Assembly: GCA_947574055.1 (NCBI GenBank)
Contig: CANPIC010000002.1
Location: forward strand, 62,001-126,000
Direction of reading: 5' to 3'
Length of the DNA: 64,000 bases
Source: an uncultured bacterium
GTDB taxonomy: Bacteria > Bacillota > Clostridia > Lachnospirales > Lachnospiraceae
The notes under the pieces are model-generated. The model had not been told where the DNA came from, did no database searches, and saw nothing but the letters and a program-made list of their open reading frames with translations. The first letter of the stretch is position 1. Each line of letters begins with the position of its first letter. Shown piece after piece: positions 1 to 9,547 of this stretch. The translations under genes and the position numbers were made by a program.

Positions 1-1
1 T

Positions 2-943
2 GAAGCTGTCAAGGCTGTCCTGGCAGAAACGGAAATGCTGAAAGAGATCCGTCTGTCCCCCGCGGCCTCTCCCAGGGAGAACGTACAACAGTCCGTGCCC
101 GAACCCTTTGAAGTACAGGCCCGCAGGCAGCAGGCAGAGAGCGGCAAGGGCCCTGTATCTGCTTTTGATCAGATTCCTGCGCCTGCCCCTTCCCTGGCCG
201 CGGAAGAGCCCGTTTTCGGGCGTCTGCTTGGCGGAAAGGAGATGCCGGGCCATACGGATGCAGGCAGCAGGGGTTCCAATATTATCAAAAAGGATGCCCA
301 TATCCTTGTGGAAAAACCGGTGCAGATGAATTTCTTTGAGGAAAAACTCCTGTCCCGTGATCTGCGGGAGGAATACCGGATTCTGGGACAGGTATTTGAT
401 ACGTACTGGATTGTTGCCGTGCGGGATAAAATGCTGTTTATCGACCAGCATGCCGCCCATGAAAAGGTGAAATACGAACGGTTGTTGAAGCGGATTCGTG
501 AAAAAGATGTCCTGTCCCAGCAGGTCAGTCCGCCCGTTATCCTGACCATGAGCGGCAGGGAGGAGAGTGTCTATCTGGAATATGAAGGATATTTCCGGGA
601 TATGGGGTTTGAGATCGAGCCTTTTGGCGCCTCCTCCTATGCTGTGCGCAGTGTCCCCATGGATCTGTCCGGATATCCGGCGGGCGAGCTTTTGCCGCGC
701 ATGCTGGACGAACTGGCAGACGGCCCGCTGCGGGGAGCACCGGAGATCATTGCGCAAAAGCTGGCTTCCATGGCCTGTAAGGCCGCAGTCAAAGGCAGGC
801 AGGCCATGAACCGTAAAGAGGCCGAGAGTCTGATCGATGAGCTTTTGACACTGGAAAATCCCTACCACTGTCCGCATGGACGGCCTACCATCATCACCAT
901 GAGCCAGTACGAACTGGAGAAAAAGTTTAACAGAATTTTGTAA
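2..943 (+). CDS. mutL: DNA mismatch repair protein MutL, C-terminal part (5' end outside window)
   Basis: The reading frame is already open at the left edge, so the N-terminal GHKL ATPase domain lies outside the window. What remains is a poorly conserved linker followed by the C-terminal dimerisation/endonuclease domain. The metal-binding endonuclease motif DQHAAHEKVKYE fits DQHA(X)2E(X)4E. The ACKAAVK and CPHGRP motifs and a terminal FNRIL also fit endonuclease-type MutL. In the family this protein nicks the new strand after MutS recognises a mismatch. miaA follows 22 bp downstream, the usual mutL-miaA order in Firmicutes. Only the missing 5' end is uncertain. Confidence 0.95.
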   Translation, partial: EAVKAVLAETEMLKEIRLSPAASPRENVQQSVPEPFEVQARRQQAESGKGPVSAFDQIPAPAPSLAAEEPVFGRLLGGKEMPGHTDAGSRGSNIIKKDAHILVEKPVQMNFFEEKLLSRDLREEYRILGQVFDTYWIVAVRDKMLFIDQHAAHEKVKYERLLKRIREKDVLSQQVSPPVILTMSGREESVYLEYEGYFRDMGFEIEPFGASSYAVRSVPMDLSGYPAGELLPRMLDELADGPLRGAPEIIAQKLASMACKAAVKGRQAMNRKEAESLIDELLTLENPYHCPHGRPTIITMSQYELEKKFNRIL

Positions 944-965
944 AGCAAGAAAGGGTATGTATGTT

Positions 966-1925
966 ATGAAACAAAAACCGCCACTGCTTATCCTGACAGG
1001 GCCTACCGCTGCCGGCAAAACCAGACTTTCCGTCACACTTGCAAGGCAGATCGGCGGAGAAATCATCTCCGCTGATTCCATGCAGGTATATCGGCATATG
1101 GATATTGGTTCGGCCAAGATCAGGCCGGAAGAGATGCAGGGGGTGCCGCATTATATGATTGATATCGCAGATCCCCGGGAACCTTTTCATATCGTCCTGT
1201 TTCAGCAGTATGCGCGCCGGTTTATGCAGGATATCTACAGCCGGGGCCATATTCCCATCCTGGCAGGGGGCACCGGGTTTTACATTCAGGCGGTATTATA
1301 TGATATTGATTTTACACAGGAAGAGGGCGATCCGGGGTATCGGACGCAGCTGGAAGCGCTCTGCGCGCAAAAGGGTGAGGCATATCTCCACGATATGCTC
1401 AGAGCGTGTGATCCGGCATCGGCCGTGGCCATTCATCCTCATAACCGCAAGAGAGTCATCCGGGCGCTGGAGTATTACCGGCTGACCGGCAAACCGATTT
1501 CCGACCATAATGCCAGCATGCGGGCGAGGGAAAGCAGCTATAACGCATGTTATTTTGTGCTGACTGATGACAGAGCACGCCTTTATGAGCGGATCGACCA
1601 GCGGGTGGAAGAAATGATGGAAGAGGGCCTGGTGGAAGAGGTGCGCAGGCTCAAAGAGATGGGATGCCGGCAGGAGATGGTATCCATGCAGGGGCTGGGG
1701 TATCAGCAGATACTGCGGTATCTTTGCGGTGAGATGACGCTGGAAGAGGCCGTTCGTCTGATCAAACGGGATACCCGCCACTTTGCAAAACGCCAACTCA
1801 CCTGGTTTCGGCGGGAGAAGGATGTGATCTGGCTGGAACAAAACCGCTTCGGTTATGATCAGGAAAAGATACTGTCTTATATCAAAGAAAAAATGCAGGA
1901 GAAAGGAATGGCAGGAGAGAGATGA
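966..1925 (+). CDS. miaA: tRNA dimethylallyltransferase MiaA
   Basis: The enzyme transfers a dimethylallyl group to N6 of A37 in tRNAs that read UNN codons (i6A37). The P-loop GPTAAGKT is near the N terminus, followed by the DSMQVYR substrate motif, and the length of about 319 residues is normal. An in-frame ATG at 957 sits only one base after the AAGAAAGGG ribosome-binding site. The ATG at 966 is about 10 bases from it, so I prefer 966. The 3' end overlaps the next gene by ATGA, suggesting translational coupling. Identity is secure; the start is probable. Confidence 0.95.
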   Translation: MKQKPPLLILTGPTAAGKTRLSVTLARQIGGEIISADSMQVYRHMDIGSAKIRPEEMQGVPHYMIDIADPREPFHIVLFQQYARRFMQDIYSRGHIPILAGGTGFYIQAVLYDIDFTQEEGDPGYRTQLEALCAQKGEAYLHDMLRACDPASAVAIHPHNRKRVIRALEYYRLTGKPISDHNASMRARESSYNACYFVLTDDRARLYERIDQRVEEMMEEGLVEEVRRLKEMGCRQEMVSMQGLGYQQILRYLCGEMTLEEAVRLIKRDTRHFAKRQLTWFRREKDVIWLEQNRFGYDQEKILSYIKEKMQEKGMAGER

Positions 1926-3253
1926 ATACGGAAAAGAAGAGGCCGGCAGGAGAGGATCTGGATGCCATGCAGCGCCGGATGTATGAAGCCATGGGTATCA
2001 GCGGCGAGGTATACACATTTGGGGAAAGGATACTGGACACACTGAGCAGCCGGTTTGCGGAGATTGATGCCGTGGCCCAGTACAATCAGCTCAAAGTATT
2101 GCATGCCATGCAGGAAGCAAAGGTCAGCGAGGCCTGCCTGCAGGGCACGACAGGATATGGTTACAATGATCTGGGGAGAGAGACGCTGGAACGGGTATAT
2201 GCTTCCGTATTCCATACACAGGACGCGCTCGTGCGGCCCCAGATTACCTGTGGGACCCATGCGCTGGCACTGGCGCTGATGAGCAATCTGCGTCCCGGCG
2301 ATGAACTGCTCTCCCCTGTGGGCCGGCCTTATGATACCCTGGAAGAGGTAATCGGTATCCGTCCTTCCCGGGGTTCCCTGAAAGAATATGGCATCTCATA
2401 CAGGCAGGTGGATCTTTTGCCGGACGGGGGCTTTGATTATGAAGGCATTGCCGGGGCACTGAATGAAAAGACCCGCCTTGTGACCATCCAGCGTTCGAAA
2501 GGCTATCAGACCCGCCCCACCCTGTCGGTAAAAAGGATCGGAGAACTGATTGCTTTTCTCAAAGCGCGTCGTCCGGATATTATCTGTATGGTGGATAACT
2601 GCTACGGAGAATTTGTGGAGCCGTCAGAGCCTTCGGATGTGGGGGCAGATCTGGTGGTCGGTTCCCTGATCAAAAACCCCGGCGGCGGACTGGCACCTGT
2701 AGGGGGGTATCTGGCCGGAAAAAAAGAATGGATTGAAAATGCGGCGTTTCGCCTTACCTCGCCCGGTCTGGGCAGGGAAGTAGGGGCGTCTCTTGCAGTG
2801 CTGCCCTCCTTTTATCAGGGCCTTTTTCTGGCGCCCACAGTGACAGCGGCAGCGCTCAAAGGAGCCGTTTTTGCAGCCAATCTGTATGAACGTCTTGGAT
2901 TTTCCGTCCTTCCGGACGGCAGAGAATCCAGGCATGATATCATTCAGGCGGTGACCTTTGGCAATCCGCAAATGCTGGTCGCTTTTTGTGAGGGGATCCA
3001 GGCGGCGGCCCCGGTGGACAGTCATGTATTGCCCATGCCCTGGGATATGCCCGGTTATGACAGCCAGGTTATTATGGCGGCGGGCGCTTTTGTATCCGGC
3101 TCTTCCATAGAACTCTCTGCGGACGGTCCCATGAAGCCGCCTTACAGCGTCTATTTTCAGGGAGGCCTTACCTGGCCCCATGCCCGTTTTGGTATCCTTA
3201 TGACTTTGCAGAAACTGGTCGAAAAAGGGCTGATAAAAGTCGATTTTTCATAA
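1922..3253 (+). CDS. PLP-dependent methionine gamma-lyase-like / aluminium resistance family protein
   Basis: This 443-residue fold-type I PLP enzyme belongs to the family annotated as aluminium-resistance or methionine gamma-lyase family protein (Alum_res). The glycine-rich cofactor region lies around TTGYGYND, and the likely Schiff-base lysine is in SLIKNPGG. It overlaps miaA by ATGA, the same mutL-miaA-PLP enzyme order seen in many Clostridia. Relatives are Cys/Met-metabolism lyases, but the natural substrate is not established and the sequence does not settle it. Sulfur amino acid cleavage is a family-level inference. Confidence 0.85.
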   Translation: MNTEKKRPAGEDLDAMQRRMYEAMGISGEVYTFGERILDTLSSRFAEIDAVAQYNQLKVLHAMQEAKVSEACLQGTTGYGYNDLGRETLERVYASVFHTQDALVRPQITCGTHALALALMSNLRPGDELLSPVGRPYDTLEEVIGIRPSRGSLKEYGISYRQVDLLPDGGFDYEGIAGALNEKTRLVTIQRSKGYQTRPTLSVKRIGELIAFLKARRPDIICMVDNCYGEFVEPSEPSDVGADLVVGSLIKNPGGGLAPVGGYLAGKKEWIENAAFRLTSPGLGREVGASLAVLPSFYQGLFLAPTVTAAALKGAVFAANLYERLGFSVLPDGRESRHDIIQAVTFGNPQMLVAFCEGIQAAAPVDSHVLPMPWDMPGYDSQVIMAAGAFVSGSSIELSADGPMKPPYSVYFQGGLTWPHARFGILMTLQKLVEKGLIKVDFS

Positions 3254-3409
3254 AAATACCCGAAAAATTTTCAGAAAATTTTATATACATAACTGGGTAT
3301 TTGTGGTAATATTAACAACGTACAATTATGCTTTGGACATGAAAAAGCAGAGGATAAAGCACAGGATGTAAGATGGGGCCTGCCATTATGAGACTTTTAA
3401 GAGATCATC
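3254..3409 (+). other. AT-rich intergenic stretch before radC with an 8-bp inverted repeat
   Basis: This 156-bp gap holds an inverted repeat, AAATACCC at 3254-3261 and GGGTATTT at 3295-3302, enclosing a 33-base AT-rich loop. It has no terminal T-run, so it is not a standard terminator. TAATAT at 3307-3312 could be a -10 element, but no good -35 sits 17 bases upstream. It probably contains the radC promoter, though I cannot define it. Confidence 0.35.
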
Positions 3410-4108
3410 ATGCAGGAAAAACAGAAAACGGAAAAAAGAGGCCGCCGGGAAGGGCCTTATGAGAAATATCTGCAACAGGGAGCGGAGTATCTGACAGATG
3501 CGGAACTGCTGGCCATCGTTCTGCGAACCGGGACGGTGGGAGAAGATACGGTTTCTATTGCCGGCAGGGTATTGTCTCTGCCGGGAGAGCGCAGGAAGGG
3601 TATCCTGGGGCTTCATCACGTTTCGTTAAAGGAACTGATGAGCATCCGTGGCATCGGCCAGGTCAAAGCGATCAAACTCAAATGTATTGCGGAACTGTCC
3701 TCCCGGATCGCCCAGCAGACAGCCAGAGAGACGCTAAAGCTCACCAGTCCCGGGACGGTGGCCGATTATTATATGGAGCGTCTCCGTCATTTTGAGCGGG
3801 AGAAGGTACTGCTCCTGATGACGGACAACCGCAATCATCTGCTGGGAGAGCATGTCCTTTCGGAAGGGACGGTCAATGCCTCCTTGATTTCTCCCAGAGA
3901 GATCTTTCTGACGGCGCTGCGATACAGCGCCGTATATATCATGTTGCTGCACAACCATCCGGGCGGTGATCCGGCACCGGGGCAACAGGACATTCTGGCA
4001 ACGCAGCGGATCAAAAAAGCCTCCGAACTGATTGAGATTCCTTTGCTTGACCATATTATTATTGGAGATAAAAAATATTTCAGTTTTAAAGAAATGAATT
4101 ACCTGTAG
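3410..4108 (+). CDS. radC: RadC/JAMM-domain protein
   Basis: This 232-residue protein has an N-terminal helix-hairpin-helix region (LMSIRGIGQVKAIKLK) and a C-terminal JAB1/MPN/Mov34 metalloprotease-like domain. The zinc motif HNHPGGDPAPGQQD fits H-x-H-x(10)-D, and the upstream glutamate is in the region around LLGEHVLSEG. RadC is named for DNA repair, but its biochemical role is unresolved. The gene is immediately upstream of mreB, its conserved position in Firmicutes. The ribosome-binding site before ATG 3410 is weak. Confidence 0.92.
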   Translation: MQEKQKTEKRGRREGPYEKYLQQGAEYLTDAELLAIVLRTGTVGEDTVSIAGRVLSLPGERRKGILGLHHVSLKELMSIRGIGQVKAIKLKCIAELSSRIAQQTARETLKLTSPGTVADYYMERLRHFEREKVLLLMTDNRNHLLGEHVLSEGTVNASLISPREIFLTALRYSAVYIMLLHNHPGGDPAPGQQDILATQRIKKASELIEIPLLDHIIIGDKKYFSFKEMNYL

Positions 4109-4126
4109 AAGAAAGGGGCAGTTGAA

Positions 4127-5137
4127 TTGGCAAACAGCGCATTTGGTATCGATCTGGGTACCAACAATATCAAGATTTACAGCAGGGCAGACGACAGCAT
4201 CATGATTGAGAAAAACATGATTGCCATCGAGAATAAGAAGACATTATTTGCTTATGGGAACTCCGCTTTTGAAATGTATGAAAAGGCACCCGGCAATATC
4301 CATATATCCTATCCCTTGTGTAACGGTGTGATCGCGGATATCAAAAATATGGAGACGCTTGTACGCTTCTTTATCGGCGGACTGACAAAAGGCAATATCA
4401 AAGGCGGCGATTACTATGTGGCGGTTCCTACCGATATCACGGAAGTGGAGAAACGTGCTTTTTATGATCTGATCAAAGATGCCAATGTAAAGGCCAAGAA
4501 AATCATGGTGGTGGAAAAAGCCATCGCGGACGGTCTGGGGATGGATATTGATGTCAAAAATGCCCAGGGCGTTCTGCTTGTGAATGTAGGTTATGATACG
4601 ACGGAAATTTCCATCCTGTCCCTGGGCGGTATCGTGTTGAGCCAGCTCATCAATGTGGGCGGCAAGAAATTTGACGAAGCCATCCGTTCGGCAGTGAGAA
4701 AGGAATTCAGTCTGATCATCGGCGGCAAGACCGCGGAAAATGTCAAGATTTCGCTGCGGGACCTGGAACAGGAGGGCAAAGGCGCCGTTGTATATGGACG
4801 GGATATTGTGACTGGCCTGCCGGTGGAGCGTGAGATTCCCACGGCTCTGGTGGATGAGACACTGCAGGAGCACTTCAGCACCATCATTGATAATATCAAG
4901 GTGATTCTGGAGCGCACACCACCGGAACTGGCAGCAGACATTTACCGCCATGGTCTCTATCTGACCGGCGGGGCTTCCCAGGTCAGCCATCTGGGTGAAC
5001 TGATCAGCAAGGGCACCGGCCTTTCCGTCAATATGGCAGAACAGCCCATAGCCAGCGTGGCCATCGGCCTTTCCCGGATCATCAAGGATGACAACTATAA
5101 ATCGGTGGCTTATTCCATCGAAGGGATGGGGAAATGA
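4127..5137 (+). CDS. mreB: Rod-shape-determining actin homologue MreB
   Basis: This bacterial actin of 336 residues is predicted to form membrane-bound filaments that steer lateral wall synthesis. The phosphate-1 motif is GIDLGTNNIKIY, and the C-terminal adenosine region is LTGGASQVSHLG followed by MAEQP. The start is a TTG, supported by the GAAAGGGG ribosome-binding site 8-9 bases upstream. mreC follows after 3 bp, then mreD and PBP2, which fixes the role. DLGTNNIK differs from the usual DLGTANT-type motif, and MreB and Mbl-type paralogues cannot be separated by eye. Confidence 0.9.
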   Translation: MANSAFGIDLGTNNIKIYSRADDSIMIEKNMIAIENKKTLFAYGNSAFEMYEKAPGNIHISYPLCNGVIADIKNMETLVRFFIGGLTKGNIKGGDYYVAVPTDITEVEKRAFYDLIKDANVKAKKIMVVEKAIADGLGMDIDVKNAQGVLLVNVGYDTTEISILSLGGIVLSQLINVGGKKFDEAIRSAVRKEFSLIIGGKTAENVKISLRDLEQEGKGAVVYGRDIVTGLPVEREIPTALVDETLQEHFSTIIDNIKVILERTPPELAADIYRHGLYLTGGASQVSHLGELISKGTGLSVNMAEQPIASVAIGLSRIIKDDNYKSVAYSIEGMGK

Positions 5138-5140
5138 TAC

Positions 5141-6010
5141 ATGAGTCCTATTGTCAAAAGAAAAGGAGAGAAGTTCACACTTCCCAGCAAATATCTGCTC
5201 CTGATCATCACGATTCTCTGCATCTGTGTGATGGTTATCACTTTTACAACGGATATCTTTAACGGTACGCTGGGAACCATCGTGGGATATGTCACCATAC
5301 CGTTTCAAAATGGCATCACGGAAGTGGGGACGTGGATGAGTGACAAATCGGATGAACTTTCTCAGATCCGGATGCTGCTGGAAGAAAATCAGGAACTGAA
5401 GCGCCAGGTGGACGAACTGACGATCGAGAATACCATGCTCCAGCAGGACAAATATGAACTGAACCATCTGCGCGAACTGTATCAGCTGGATGATGAATAT
5501 TCCGAATATGATAAAGTGGGTGCGCGGATCATCGCCTGGGACGGCGGAAACTGGTTTCATTCTTTTACCATCAACAAAGGGGAAGAAGACGGCCTGGAAG
5601 TCGATATGAATGTCATGGCGGGCAGCGGCTTGGTAGGCCGGATTGTCTCCGTGGGGAAGAACTGGGCCAAAGTCACTTCCATTATCAATGATAATTCCAA
5701 TGTAAGCGGTATGGTGCTCTCCACTTCGGACAATCTGATTGTCTCCGGTGATCTGGAACTGATGAGTCAGGGGCTGATCCGCTTTGAACAGCTTGTGGAC
5801 AGCGACAATCAGGTGGCGGAAGGCGATAAAATTGTTACTTCCAATATCAGTGACAAATATCTCCCCGGAATACTGATCGGTTATATCAGTACGATGGAAA
5901 TGGATTCCAACAATCTGACCAAGTCCGGCTATGCCACACCGGCAGTCGATTTCCAGCATCTGGAAGAGGTGCTTATCATACTGCAGAAAAAGCAGAATCC
6001 GGAAGACTGA
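5141..6010 (+). CDS. mreC: Rod-shape-determining protein MreC
   Basis: This 289-residue protein links the cytoplasmic MreB filament to extracellular PBP2. One transmembrane helix lies near residues 19-40 (LLLIITILCICVMVITF). It is followed by a coiled coil (about 70-115, rich in EENQELKRQVDELT-type heptads) and the paired beta-barrel MreC domain. It starts 3 bp after mreB with a GGGGAA site, and mreD follows after 13 bp. Confidence 0.93.
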   Translation: MSPIVKRKGEKFTLPSKYLLLIITILCICVMVITFTTDIFNGTLGTIVGYVTIPFQNGITEVGTWMSDKSDELSQIRMLLEENQELKRQVDELTIENTMLQQDKYELNHLRELYQLDDEYSEYDKVGARIIAWDGGNWFHSFTINKGEEDGLEVDMNVMAGSGLVGRIVSVGKNWAKVTSIINDNSNVSGMVLSTSDNLIVSGDLELMSQGLIRFEQLVDSDNQVAEGDKIVTSNISDKYLPGILIGYISTMEMDSNNLTKSGYATPAVDFQHLEEVLIILQKKQNPED

Positions 6011-6023
6011 GAAAGGACAGGAT

Positions 6024-6542
6024 ATGATACGTAAGATTTTGATCGGTATATTGATCCTGGTCAGTTTCCTGTTGCAATGCACAGTATTTCATGGCCTTTC
6101 CTTTGGCGGGATCATACCCAATCTGCTGATTATTCTCACTGCATCGTACGGATTTATGGGAGGGCGTAAGAGCGGATTGCTGACCGGTTTTTTCAGCGGG
6201 CTGCTTCTGGATATCTTTTTCGGGGAAGCCATCGGGTTTTATGCACTGATGTATATGTATATCGGATACATAAACGGCAGTTTCCGCAGGATATTTTTCC
6301 CGGAGGATATCAAGCTGCCACTTTGTCTGATCGCAGTCAGTGACCTGGCTTATAACATTCTCTGTTATTCCCTGCTTTTTCTTCTCCGCAGCCGTTTCCG
6401 GATCGGGTATTATATGATTCACATTATCCTGCCGGAGATGGTCTATACTGTGGCGGTATCCCTGGTTATGTATCCGCTTGTGCTGAAACTGGATCAGAAG
6501 CTGGCGGAACGTGAAAAAAAGAATGAGAAAAAATTTGTCTGA
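6024..6542 (+). CDS. mreD: Rod-shape-determining membrane protein MreD
   Basis: This integral membrane protein of 172 residues has about five hydrophobic helices. The family works with MreC and RodA/PBP2 in the elongasome. I place the start at ATG 6024, 13 bp after mreC and just behind the GAAAGGACAGG ribosome-binding site. A longer frame opening at 5931 would overlap mreC and lacks family sequence. The N terminus (MIRKILIGILILVSF) is a typical first MreD helix, and the C terminus is lysine-rich and cytoplasmic. Confidence 0.9.
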   Translation: MIRKILIGILILVSFLLQCTVFHGLSFGGIIPNLLIILTASYGFMGGRKSGLLTGFFSGLLLDIFFGEAIGFYALMYMYIGYINGSFRRIFFPEDIKLPLCLIAVSDLAYNILCYSLLFLLRSRFRIGYYMIHIILPEMVYTVAVSLVMYPLVLKLDQKLAEREKKNEKKFV

Positions 6543-6598
6543 ACCGATACACACCATGACGTCTGATCGAATCGAAAGATCAGGGAGGATTTGATAAT

Positions 6599-9466
6599 TT
6601 GTTTGAAAAAATCAAAGAAAAAGTGTTAGGCCTTATTACTTCGAGGCTGTTTGTTCTGGTGATATGCTTTTCTTTCCTGTGCGGCATGCTGCTTCACCGG
6701 GTATTCGATCTGCAGATCGTGCACGGCGCGGAATATATGGATAATTTTAAACTGAAAATACGCAAGGAGCGGTATATCTCCAGTACGCGGGGCAATATCT
6801 ATGACAGAAACGGGGAATTGCTTGCCTATAACGAACTCGCTTATAATGTGACAATCGAAGACGTGTTCGAATCCGGAAAAAATAAGAATAAAAATCTCAA
6901 TGCCACCATCCGTAAACTGATCAGCCTGATCGAAAAGAACGGGGATAAGATCACCAGTGATTTTAATATCGTGCTGGACAAAGACGAACACTTCCAGTTT
7001 ACGGTCGAAGATACGGCTCTGCTGCGGTTTCTAGCGGACGTATACGGCAGAGATACGATTGACAAACTGAAATATGCAGAAAAGACATCCACGCCGGAGG
7101 CAGTGATCGAATATCTTGCCGGGACAACGAAATATGCGATCGGAGAATATACCGACCCGGACGATAAGCAGAGTTTTGTGCCCGGCCAGGGCTATACAAA
7201 AGAAGAACTGCTGAAAATGATCAATATCCGTTATGCGATGAGTGCCAACAGTTATCAGAAATATGTGGCCACTACAGTGGCCTATGATGTGAATGAGCGC
7301 ACAGTGGCTATTGTCATGGAAAACAGTGATGTGCTGGAAGGCGTGTCCATTACGGAAGATACTGTGCGCAAGTATGTGGACAGTGTATATTTTTCCCATA
7401 TTCTTGGCTATACCGGCAAGGTTTCTCAGGATGAACTGGCGGAACTCACCGCTACCGATGCTTCCTATACGGCCACTGATACAGTGGGAAAATCCGGCAT
7501 CGAAAAAGTACGGGAAACGGATCTGCAGGGAAAAAAAGGGTCTGAGATCATGTATGTGGATAACCTGGGCAAAGTGATCGAGATCACGGAACGAACCGAA
7601 CCGGAGGCCGGCTGTGACCTTTATCTGACCATTGACAAAGAATTGCAGAAAGCGGTTTACAATATCCTGGAGCAAAAGATCGCCGGAATCCTCATCTCCA
7701 AGCTGGACAATACAAAGAGCAGTGCGGAGGCCGCCGTTTCATCAAAGAATCTGCGGATTCCTATCTATGATGTATACTATGCACTGATCAACAATAATAT
7801 TATTGATATTTCACATTTTGAGAAGAAAACGGCTCAGCCGGTGGAGGAGGAGATATACAGTCTGTTCCAGAGCCGGAAAGGGGCGGTGTTTGGGCGGCTG
7901 CGCAGTGAACTGACAGAGCTAAAGACCCCCTATAAAGACCTTCCGGAAGAATACCAGGTATATGAGAGTTATATCGCATCCATGCTAGAAAATCAGGGCG
8001 TTTTGGTGACAGGGCTGGTGGATCCTTCGGATGCCGTTTATCAGGCATGGAAGAGTGAAGAGACCATTTCTCTGGCAGAGTATTTGAACCATGCCATTGC
8101 CATGAACTGGATTGATGTGACGAGAGTGGGGCTGGACAGCAAATATGCTTCTTCGGAAGAGATCTATGGCCAGTTGATTGAGACAATCTTTGCCGGCCTG
8201 GACAATAATACCGAATTTGCAAAAAAACTGTACCGCTATATGATTGATGAAGATATCCTGACAGGCCGGCATATATGCAGTGTCCTGATCGAACAGGGGA
8301 TCGTGGAAGTGGGAGAAGCAGAGGAGCAGGAGTTTTTGAGTGGCAAGATTTCCGCTTATGCCTTTATGCTGCGGCTGATCGAGCGGCTGGATATCACCCC
8401 GGCGCAGCTTGCGCTGGACCCCTGTTCCGGTTCCTGCGTGGTGACAGATGTCAACAGCGGCGAAGTGCTGGCTCTGGTCACATACCCCGGGTATGATACC
8501 AACCGGCTGGCCAATACGATAGATTCGGAATATTTTAACCAGCTCAACAGGGATCTGTCCCGTCCGATGTGGAATTATGCCACACAGCAAAGGAGTGCGC
8601 CGGGTTCCACATTTAAGATGATATCAACCATTGCCGGTCTGGAAGAGGGTGTGATCAACCTTCACGAACGTCTGGGCTGCTATGGCCCTTTTGATAAGAT
8701 CACACCGCCCCCCAGATGCTGGATTGTCACCAGCGGGGGCAGCCATGGGCAGCTGGATGTTGTCGGCGCCATAGAAAATTCCTGCAACAGCTTTTTCTAT
8801 GAAACGGCTTATCGGCTGGGCAGTATAAACGGAATCTACGACAGTGACAAAGGTCTGGAAAAGCTGACGGAATATGCCAGTCTTTTTGGCCTCAACGAGA
8901 CTTCCGGTGTGGAGATTTACGAATCGGAGCCGGAGCTGTCGGATTTTGATGCTGTCCGTTCGGCCATCGGTCAGGGTACACACAATCTGACGACGGTGGG
9001 GCTGGCGCGTTATGTCACTACGGTGGCCAACAGCGGAACCTGTTACAAACTGAGTCTGCTGGATAAACTGACAGATAACAATGGCGTGGTGATAGAAGAT
9101 TTTACACCGGAAAAGATCAGACAGATCGAACTTCCCAACGATGAGTGGAATGCGGTCCATCTGGGGATGCGCAAAGTCGTGGAGAGGATGAGGTACTATG
9201 AGGATATGCCTGTCAATGTGGCGGGCAAGACCGGTACGGCGCAGGAGAACAAGAACCGTGCCAACCATGCTCTGTTTGTAGGATATGCACCTTACGAAAA
9301 GCCGGAGATTGCCATAGCTACGCGTGTGGCATTTGGGTATAATTCGGCTTATGCAGCCGAAATCTCACGGGATGTTTTCCGGTATTATTTCGATCCCGAG
9401 GAAGAAGAAAAGATTCTGACAGGAAGTGCAATCAGACCGGAAGCTGTGGGCACAGGCGGAGACTGA
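6599..9466 (+). CDS. mrdA: Class B penicillin-binding protein 2 (MrdA-type transpeptidase) with a large insertion
   Basis: This elongasome transpeptidase cross-links peptidoglycan together with RodA. The start is a TTG behind a GGGAGGA site. One N-terminal membrane helix (about 15-38) precedes the dimerisation domain with RGNIYDRNG. The transpeptidase motifs are STFK (Ser670), SCN (Ser728) and KTG (Lys877). At 955 residues it is far longer than typical PBP2 (about 600-700). The excess lies mainly at about 350-605, between the LTID helix and the start of the catalytic core (CSGSCVVTDVNSGEVLAL). That region is helix-rich with no motif I recognise. The neighbours mreBCD and rodA support PBP2 over a division PBP. 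Confidence 0.92.
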   Translation: MFEKIKEKVLGLITSRLFVLVICFSFLCGMLLHRVFDLQIVHGAEYMDNFKLKIRKERYISSTRGNIYDRNGELLAYNELAYNVTIEDVFESGKNKNKNLNATIRKLISLIEKNGDKITSDFNIVLDKDEHFQFTVEDTALLRFLADVYGRDTIDKLKYAEKTSTPEAVIEYLAGTTKYAIGEYTDPDDKQSFVPGQGYTKEELLKMINIRYAMSANSYQKYVATTVAYDVNERTVAIVMENSDVLEGVSITEDTVRKYVDSVYFSHILGYTGKVSQDELAELTATDASYTATDTVGKSGIEKVRETDLQGKKGSEIMYVDNLGKVIEITERTEPEAGCDLYLTIDKELQKAVYNILEQKIAGILISKLDNTKSSAEAAVSSKNLRIPIYDVYYALINNNIIDISHFEKKTAQPVEEEIYSLFQSRKGAVFGRLRSELTELKTPYKDLPEEYQVYESYIASMLENQGVLVTGLVDPSDAVYQAWKSEETISLAEYLNHAIAMNWIDVTRVGLDSKYASSEEIYGQLIETIFAGLDNNTEFAKKLYRYMIDEDILTGRHICSVLIEQGIVEVGEAEEQEFLSGKISAYAFMLRLIERLDITPAQLALDPCSGSCVVTDVNSGEVLALVTYPGYDTNRLANTIDSEYFNQLNRDLSRPMWNYATQQRSAPGSTFKMISTIAGLEEGVINLHERLGCYGPFDKITPPPRCWIVTSGGSHGQLDVVGAIENSCNSFFYETAYRLGSINGIYDSDKGLEKLTEYASLFGLNETSGVEIYESEPELSDFDAVRSAIGQGTHNLTTVGLARYVTTVANSGTCYKLSLLDKLTDNNGVVIEDFTPEKIRQIELPNDEWNAVHLGMRKVVERMRYYEDMPVNVAGKTGTAQENKNRANHALFVGYAPYEKPEIAIATRVAFGYNSAYAAEISRDVFRYYFDPEEEEKILTGSAIRPEAVGTGGD

Positions 9467-9480
9467 CAGGAAAACGACAG

Positions 9481-9501
9481 CCCGGATACCGGGTATCCGG
9501 G
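9481..9501 (+). other. Perfect 10-bp inverted repeat between PBP2 and minC
   Basis: CCCGGATACC and GGTATCCGGG flank a single G, forming a 21-bp near-perfect palindrome 14 bp after the PBP2 stop. As RNA it would fold into a stem of about 8 bp with a 5-base loop. Only a short T-run (9519-9522 region) follows, about 15 bases later, so it is not a canonical terminator. It may be an attenuator, a processing site or a protein-binding site separating the mre and min parts of the block. Confidence 0.45.
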
Positions 9502-9547
9502 CCAGCGGACAGCGTCATTTTTGATACGGAAAAGAAAGAAGGGTAAC

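Noticed and set aside
4244-6082. 612-codon open frame on the minus strand
   Set aside because: It is fully antisense to mreB and mreC, which have clear family motifs. Its translation shows no domain and is His/Gln-rich, typical of a shadow frame.
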